Shown here piece after piece: positions 59,696-64,000 of a stretch of 64,000 nucleotides of DNA. Numbering within the stretch: position 1 is the stretch's first letter; each line of letters starts with the position of its first letter. The notes below the pieces were generated by a model that saw only the letters and a list, made by a program, of their open reading frames with translations, had not been told where the DNA came from and ran no database searches. The position numbers and the translations under genes are program-made. Source of the DNA: Gemmatimonadaceae bacterium (GTDB lineage Bacteria; Gemmatimonadota; Gemmatimonadetes; Gemmatimonadales; Gemmatimonadaceae); contig JAIEMN010000002.1 in assembly GCA_019752115.1 (NCBI GenBank), forward strand, positions 62,001 through 126,000, in the 5' to 3' direction.

Positions 59696-60963
59696 CACAC
59701 CACCGTGGCCGGATCGATGCCGCGAATGGCAAACACCCGCGCCACCGCCTGGCCGATCTTGTTGTTGGGCGTGCTCGCGCCGGCGGTGATCCCCACGCGC
59801 AACGGGCCGCTGGTGGGCAGCCACGGCTGCATCGTGTCTTCGTAGTGGTGCTTGTGGATGCGCCGGTAGCGCACGCCGTTGCCGTCGGAATCGATCTCGT
59901 CCGGGTCGGCGATGTGATACGTGGGCACATGCTCGGCACAGAGCGCCGCCAGCGAGATCGTATTGCTCGAGTTGTAGCCCCCAACCACGACCATCAGATC
60001 GAGCGGTTCGCGCAACAGTTCCTGCACCGCGTCCTGCCGGTCCTGTGTGGCACTGCAGATGGTATCGAACGTACGGAAGTGCTCGGCCTTGTGCGCCTCG
60101 CCATACGCCCGGGCCATCGCTTCACCCACCGCGGCGCCGATCGCGAGCGACTCACGCGCCAGCATGGTGGTCTGATTGGCCACGCCGATGCGATCGAGAT
60201 GCAGGTCGGGATCGAACCCATCCGACGCCGCCACGGCGAACTTCTCCAGAAATGCCTCGCGCGAGAGCGCCGGACGCGGCGGCGTGCCGCCGGCCTTCGC
60301 CTCGATGTAGTCCATCACCAGCTCGGCCTCGCCCATGTCGCGTACGACCAGGTAGTGCCCCTTGGCGTACTTCTCCACCTGCGAGGCAGTCGCGCGCGTC
60401 TCCTCGTGGTAGTACTTGCCGTGGATGAGCGAGGTGAACCCGTCACGGGCGTACACTTCGACGCGCTTCCACACGTTGAGCACCGAGCCGCAGGTGGTGT
60501 CCACGATCACGCAGCCGAGCTCGCGCAGCGTCTGAAAATCCTGGATGGTCACGCCGAACGCCGGGAGGATCACCACGTCTTCCTTGGCCACCGGCGCATA
60601 GTCAAAACCCTTGCCACTCGCCGAGAGGAATACGACCCCCATCTCGCGCAGCTTGGCATTCACATGCGGGTTATGGATGATCTCGCCGGCCAGGAAGATG
60701 CGCTTGTCGGGGAACTTGAGGCGCGTCTGATACGCGTAGTCCACCGCGCGTTCGACGCCGTAGCAGAACCCGAACTCGCGGGCCAGGCGGATCGTCGTCT
60801 CGCCCACCGTCAGCGTGTACTCGCGGGCGCGCAGCAGGTCGACCAGATGACCGGTGTAGTCGGCGGCGAGGGTATCCTGCACTTCGGCCTTGAGGCCAAA
60901 TCCCTTGCGCACATACGTGTCCCCGGCGGTGGCCGCGGGGGACGGAGTGGAAGTCTCGGACAT
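59695..60963 (-). CDS. ispH: 4-hydroxy-3-methylbut-2-enyl diphosphate reductase
   Basis: IspH makes IPP and DMAPP in the last step of the MEP pathway. The three cluster cysteines are present: Cys67 (FGFCYGVERAV), Cys158 (DTTCGSV) and Cys303 (ICSATQDRQ). At 422 aa it is the long plant/cyanobacterial-type form, with the GFGLKAEVQDTL N-terminal extension and EIIHNPHVN. Proteobacterial IspH is about 310 aa. It begins a tightly packed run with the dienelactone hydrolase (TGATG) and nucleotidase genes. Confidence 0.95.
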   Translation of the reverse strand: MSETSTPSPAATAGDTYVRKGFGLKAEVQDTLAADYTGHLVDLLRAREYTLTVGETTIRLAREFGFCYGVERAVDYAYQTRLKFPDKRIFLAGEIIHNPHVNAKLREMGVVFLSASGKGFDYAPVAKEDVVILPAFGVTIQDFQTLRELGCVIVDTTCGSVLNVWKRVEVYARDGFTSLIHGKYYHEETRATASQVEKYAKGHYLVVRDMGEAELVMDYIEAKAGGTPPRPALSREAFLEKFAVAASDGFDPDLHLDRIGVANQTTMLARESLAIGAAVGEAMARAYGEAHKAEHFRTFDTICSATQDRQDAVQELLREPLDLMVVVGGYNSSNTISLAALCAEHVPTYHIADPDEIDSDGNGVRYRRIHKHHYEDTMQPWLPTSGPLRVGITAGASTPNNKIGQAVARVFAIRGIDPATVV

Positions 60964-61006
60964 CCCGGAAATCTAGCCGATTCGGGGGGCCTGAGCCCCT
61001 CCCGAC

Positions 61007-61444
61007 TCAACCCGGCGGGGGGCTCTCCGAGGCGATCAGATAAGGATCCAGCTTTTCCCGCACCACCCGGGGGAGCGGGCGCTTTTCAAAGGCGGTTGTC
61101 ACGCAGACCACCACCATGGCCGCCCGCGCCACCACTCGCTCATCGGGGAGCAGCAATTCACACGAGAAGGTGAGGGAGGTCGTGCCCATTTTGGAGATCC
61201 ACACCTCGACCGTCAGCAGCTCGTCGATGCGCGCCGGCGCCAGATACTCGATGGCCAGATGCCGCCGGGGCATCCACACCGTATCCGGCCCGAACAGCTC
61301 ACTGAAGGGCATGCCGGCGTCGCGCAGGAGCTCCTGCTCGGCCATCTCGATGAACCGCGTCACGGCGCTGAAGCGCATGATGCCCACCAGGTCAACATCG
61401 GCCCAGCGGACGCGTTCGGTAAAGCGAAAAGGGGGCGGCGTCAT
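61007..61444 (-). CDS. Acyl-CoA thioesterase (4HBT type)
   Basis: This 145-aa hotdog-fold protein carries VRWADVDLVGIMRFSAVTRFIE, with the catalytic Asp in D-x-D-x-x-G, and EYLAPARIDELLTVEVWISKMGTTSLTF. It hydrolyses acyl-CoA in the cytosol. The 43-bp gap to ispH and the downstream beta-oxidation genes on the same strand suggest a shared transcript. The substrate chain length is not clear. It is divergent from the universal stress protein gene. Confidence 0.88.
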   Translation of the reverse strand: MTPPPFRFTERVRWADVDLVGIMRFSAVTRFIEMAEQELLRDAGMPFSELFGPDTVWMPRRHLAIEYLAPARIDELLTVEVWISKMGTTSLTFSCELLLPDERVVARAAMVVVCVTTAFEKRPLPRVVREKLDPYLIASESPPPG

Positions 61445-61517
61445 GCGTGACGAGGCGGTGACTCGGTGTCGGGGATTCCCGCTGGCTGGCGGGCTGATTT
61501 GATGCCATGCTCAAGCT

Positions 61518-62435
61518 ATGTACCGGACCATCCTTGTGCCCTTCGACGGCTCGGCGCTCAGCGCCACCGCGCTCCCCCTGGCGGTCGATTTGGCGCGTCG
61601 GACGGCGGCCACCGTGCATCTCGCCATGGTGCACGATCCCTCGGCGTACATCCCGTTTGTGGCTGGCGAAGTCGCGGTACCGATCTACGATGCCGCCCTC
61701 GAGCGGGAGCACCGCGAGGCCGACGCCCGGACCCTCGATCAGGCGGTCGAGCGGCTCCGCGCCATGGACATCCCGGCGATTGGCGCGATGCTCGAGGGGA
61801 GCATCGCCGATGCGCTGGAACGCTACGTGGAGCGGGTGGATGCCGATCTCACCGTGATGACCACGCATGGGCGGAGCGGCTTCCAGCGCCTCCGCCTCGG
61901 CAGCGTGGCCACCACGTTTCTGACGCGGATCACGCGCCCCGTGCTCCTCCTGCGCGCCGAACATGATGCGGTGGTGCCGGCCTTCCCCGCAGGTCCCATC
62001 GTGTGCGCGCTCGACGGCTCGTCGTTCGCCGAGGCCATGCTGCCGCACGCGCGCGCCTTCGCCGAGGCCACCGGACTGCCGCTGCACTTCGTGGGCGTCA
62101 GCGTGCCGCACGCGGTCCCCATGGCGCCGTTTGGCACCGACACACTGCTCGTCGATGATACGGCGCTGCAGGCCGAACGCGGCGGGCGTCAGGAGTACCT
62201 CGCGCGGCTCGCGGCGAACGCTCCAGTCGGGACCACGTCCGCCGCGCTCGACGACATGAGTGTGTCGAGCGCCCTCCTCGGCGAAGCGACGCGGTTGCAC
62301 GCCGGCGCCATTGCCATCGCCACGCATGGCCGTGGCGGCTTCGCGCGGTTCATGCTGGGCAGCACCACCGATGAGCTCATCCGGCACACCCACGTGCCGG
62401 TGCTGGCGTATCGACCACACGCGGCTGGGCATTAG
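61518..62435 (+). CDS. Tandem universal stress protein
   Basis: This 305-aa protein has two Usp domains in series (about 1-150 and 158-300). Both carry the ATP-binding G-x2-G-x9-G-[ST] word: GRSGFQRLRLGS and GRGGFARFMLGST. Both should therefore bind ATP. Tandem UspA proteins help survival under starvation or oxidative stress; the particular signal is unknown. It is divergent from the thioesterase gene. Confidence 0.92.
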   Translation: MYRTILVPFDGSALSATALPLAVDLARRTAATVHLAMVHDPSAYIPFVAGEVAVPIYDAALEREHREADARTLDQAVERLRAMDIPAIGAMLEGSIADALERYVERVDADLTVMTTHGRSGFQRLRLGSVATTFLTRITRPVLLLRAEHDAVVPAFPAGPIVCALDGSSFAEAMLPHARAFAEATGLPLHFVGVSVPHAVPMAPFGTDTLLVDDTALQAERGGRQEYLARLAANAPVGTTSAALDDMSVSSALLGEATRLHAGAIAIATHGRGGFARFMLGSTTDELIRHTHVPVLAYRPHAAGH

Positions 62436-62461
62436 CGCGCCGCGCGTTCCCACGCGGTGCA

Positions 62462-63022
62462 CTACCGCGCGGCGAAGAACTCCGGCGCGAGCCAGGGCGC
62501 CAACGCATAGGTGACCAGCGGCTCGTAAGCGCCCTGTCGATCAATCAGGCCGGCGGTGAGGATCCCGACCGCGCCACGACCATGCTTCGTGCCGACCGTG
62601 TTGGCGACCGCGTCCATCGCGTAACCCAGCTCCTCGCCGGCGCGGATGCGGGCGGCCACGACCGCCGGCAGGGGCATGGCGAGCGACCCGCCAACCCCCT
62701 CGCGTCCGTCGGCATCGACGACGACCGCCCAGGCGCAGCTGCGCATGCTGCCGTCGGGCAACTCTACCACGCCGCCCTCCAGGCCGACACCGAGCGTGCC
62801 CTGTCCGTTCGCCAACGCGGCGCGGGCGCGCTGTCGGGCCCCGGCCTGTGTCTCCGCATCTCCAAACGGCTGCGCCGGCACCCCGCTTTCAACGGCGAGC
62901 CCCTGCACGGTGGCGTCCGGGGCCAGACGCGCCACAACGGCGCGCACGGCCGCGATCTTCACCGGGTTGGTCGAGCCCACGATGACGCGGGAAAAGCGAT
63001 CGTTGCTGGGGTACAATGTCAC
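62462..63022 (-). CDS. Inosine/xanthosine triphosphatase (YjjX type)
   Basis: This is 186 aa from the GTG ending at 63022; a TTG start ending at 63046 would add eight residues. The core reads VIVGSTNPVKIAAVRAVV, GVPAQPFGDAETQAGARQRA and GLEGGVVELPDG, then DAVANTVGTKHGRGAVGILTAG. It matches the YjjX/NTPase family, which removes deaminated ITP/XTP and prevents their incorporation into RNA/DNA. It is 26 bp from the convergent universal stress protein stop. The start is uncertain because no good ribosome-binding site is visible. Confidence 0.87.
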   Translation of the reverse strand: MTLYPSNDRFSRVIVGSTNPVKIAAVRAVVARLAPDATVQGLAVESGVPAQPFGDAETQAGARQRARAALANGQGTLGVGLEGGVVELPDGSMRSCAWAVVVDADGREGVGGSLAMPLPAVVAARIRAGEELGYAMDAVANTVGTKHGRGAVGILTAGLIDRQGAYEPLVTYALAPWLAPEFFAAR

Positions 63023-63110
63023 GCGAGGTAACCGGGAAAAGGGCAAAACGCTTGCTCGCAGCCACGTAGACGAGTAAGACTAGGGACTGCCTGAGACCTT
63101 CATCACACTA

Positions 63111-63764
63111 ATGCCCGCTTCCACCGCCATGCGACGGGCCGATGCACGGGAACGGCCGCTCGGCGCCGAGCGCCCCCGGACGCGGCTCTGGCTGGATTTC
63201 GTGAACACCGACGCGGCGGCGCAGACGCCCGGCGGCGATCTGCTGCGCGACTTCGAGGCACTCCTGACGTGGCTGCAGCAGCATGCCGCCGTGGATGACG
63301 AGCGCGCGGCAGGGATCCGTCGTCGCGCGGTGCTGCAGCCGGCGGCCGCGGCGGCCACGCTGGTGGATGCGCGGCGCGTTCGCGCGGCGCTTCGCGCCCT
63401 CGCCGAGCGCGGGACCAGCACGGATCGGGTGCGCGACGACGCGGTGATCGAGATCAATCGCGTGCTGGGGCGCAGCGCCGGGACGCGCCGCCTCGAAGCG
63501 GCGCCCGACGGCGGCTTTACGCGCAGCTTCGTGCCGACGGGCGATGCGTTCGCGGGCCTCATGATCCCCATTGTGGAGTCCGCCGCCGACGCGCTCGTCT
63601 TCGACGAGCTTTCGCGCGTGCGCCGCTGCGCCGATCCGCGCTGCCATCGCGTGTTCTTCGACGGGACCAAAAATGGTCTGCGTCGCTGGTGCGACATGGG
63701 TACCTGCGGCAACCGCGCCAAGGCGGCGCGCCATCGGGCCCGTGTCGGGAGCAGCGGCGCATGA
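63111..63764 (+). CDS. ABATE/CGNR zinc-finger protein
   Basis: This 217-aa protein ends in the CGNR zinc finger: RRCADPRCHRVFFDGTKNG, then RRWCDMGTCGNRAKAARHR, which supplies four cysteines. The N-terminal part (LWLDFVNTDAAAQTPGGDLL) is the ABATE stress-sensor domain. Such proteins are thought to be DNA-binding regulators. The ligand and targets are unknown. The second ATG at 63129 is an alternative start. It is divergent from the YjjX gene (88 bp apart). Confidence 0.88.
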   Translation: MPASTAMRRADARERPLGAERPRTRLWLDFVNTDAAAQTPGGDLLRDFEALLTWLQQHAAVDDERAAGIRRRAVLQPAAAAATLVDARRVRAALRALAERGTSTDRVRDDAVIEINRVLGRSAGTRRLEAAPDGGFTRSFVPTGDAFAGLMIPIVESAADALVFDELSRVRRCADPRCHRVFFDGTKNGLRRWCDMGTCGNRAKAARHRARVGSSGA

Positions 63765-63795
63765 TGGCCAGGGTGCACCGGACCGCCCGCCTGGC

Positions 63796-64000
63796 ATGAC
63801 CACCCCGCGCACCCCCTCCAGCGCGATCGAAGCCATCGCCGACCCCGATCTCACGCTTGAGCGGGGGTTCGTGGCGTCGCTACGATGGCTGGTCGCCGAA
63901 GGGGACGTGCGTGGCGTGCGGCGCATTGCCGTTGAACTGCGCGCGCTGCGCGAGGCGCTGGCTACGCTCGACGAGACCCGGCGCGCGCGCGATGAATACG
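63796..64000 (+). CDS. N-terminal fragment of an unidentified protein (3' truncated)
   Basis: ATG at 63796 opens 68 codons that run off the window. The visible part is MTTPRTPSSAIEAIADPDLT, then a helical RWLVAEGDVRGVRRIAVELRALREALATLDETRRARDEY. The Arg/Leu/Ala helices look soluble and may be a coiled coil. It follows the CGNR gene after 31 bp and may be co-transcribed. There is not enough sequence to name a family. Confidence 0.5.
   Translation, partial: MTTPRTPSSAIEAIADPDLTLERGFVASLRWLVAEGDVRGVRRIAVELRALREALATLDETRRARDEY

Overview
The window is GC-rich, gene-dense bacterial chromosome with no rRNA, tRNA, CRISPR array, transposase or phage gene that I could recognise. The gene mix suggests a Gram-negative, aerobic, secretion-rich heterotroph: Tat- and lipoprotein-signal enzymes, a TonB-dependent receptor with FecR/ECF sigma control, a PorV-like outer-membrane protein, a DUF5916 protein, DUF4097 proteins and a long plant/cyanobacterial-type IspH. 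It is most consistent with the phylum Gemmatimonadota, but no marker gene proves this.

Region 1 (1-13.5 kb) is a DNA-damage and mutagenesis neighbourhood. It holds an SPL-like radical SAM protein, ImuA, ImuB, a MutS-family ATPase without the mismatch-reading domains, a GxxExxY protein, a secreted phosphodiesterase, a photoactive-yellow-protein homologue and the error-prone polymerase DnaE2. The mutasome is split, with imuAB about 3.7 kb from dnaE2. The starts of the radical SAM gene, imuA and dnaE2 all carry the same 11-bp-spaced direct repeat, TTCGG-N6-TTCGG, within a few bases of the initiation codon. This looks like a shared damage-response operator.

Region 2 (13.5-31 kb) holds exported metabolism and housekeeping genes: a Tat-exported flavin amine oxidase coupled to a 53-aa lysine-rich protein, an M28 peptidase, a two-subunit molybdenum hydroxylase, a YidB/DUF937 protein, a PHP hydrolase, an S9 peptidase, a DUF2721 membrane protein, a cold-shock protein with an unusual leader, a GT87-like membrane protein, two small genes and a HerA-like ATPase.

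Region 3 (31-50.5 kb) is mostly envelope and secretion. It has DUF547, CPBP protease, DUF4412 and PLP aminotransferase genes, a subtilase lipoprotein, an alpha/beta-hydrolase lipoprotein, the ECF sigma/FecR/TonB-receptor locus, a PorV-like protein, an acyltransferase, a DUF5916 protein and a hybrid histidine kinase.

Region 4 (50.5-64 kb) is fatty-acid metabolism plus housekeeping. A plus-strand pair encodes a HADH/enoyl-CoA hydratase fusion and a thiolase. A long, tightly packed minus-strand run contains thioesterase, IspH, dienelactone hydrolase, 5'-nucleotidase, SDR, acyl-CoA dehydrogenase and phosphotransferase genes. A universal stress protein, a YjjX-type NTPase, a CGNR regulator and a truncated gene follow.

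Several non-coding repeat families are scattered through the window. Family A is C-rich words ending in AACTGATCRGTT, present as single copies and as inverted pairs. Family B is a 15-bp unit close to GCGGGAAGACGNACG. Family C is CCTCGT-GTTGTC units ending in a GGCGCC hairpin. A 13-bp CGTATACG array occurs once. Families A and B both also occur in frame inside dnaE2, which is about 200 residues longer than usual.
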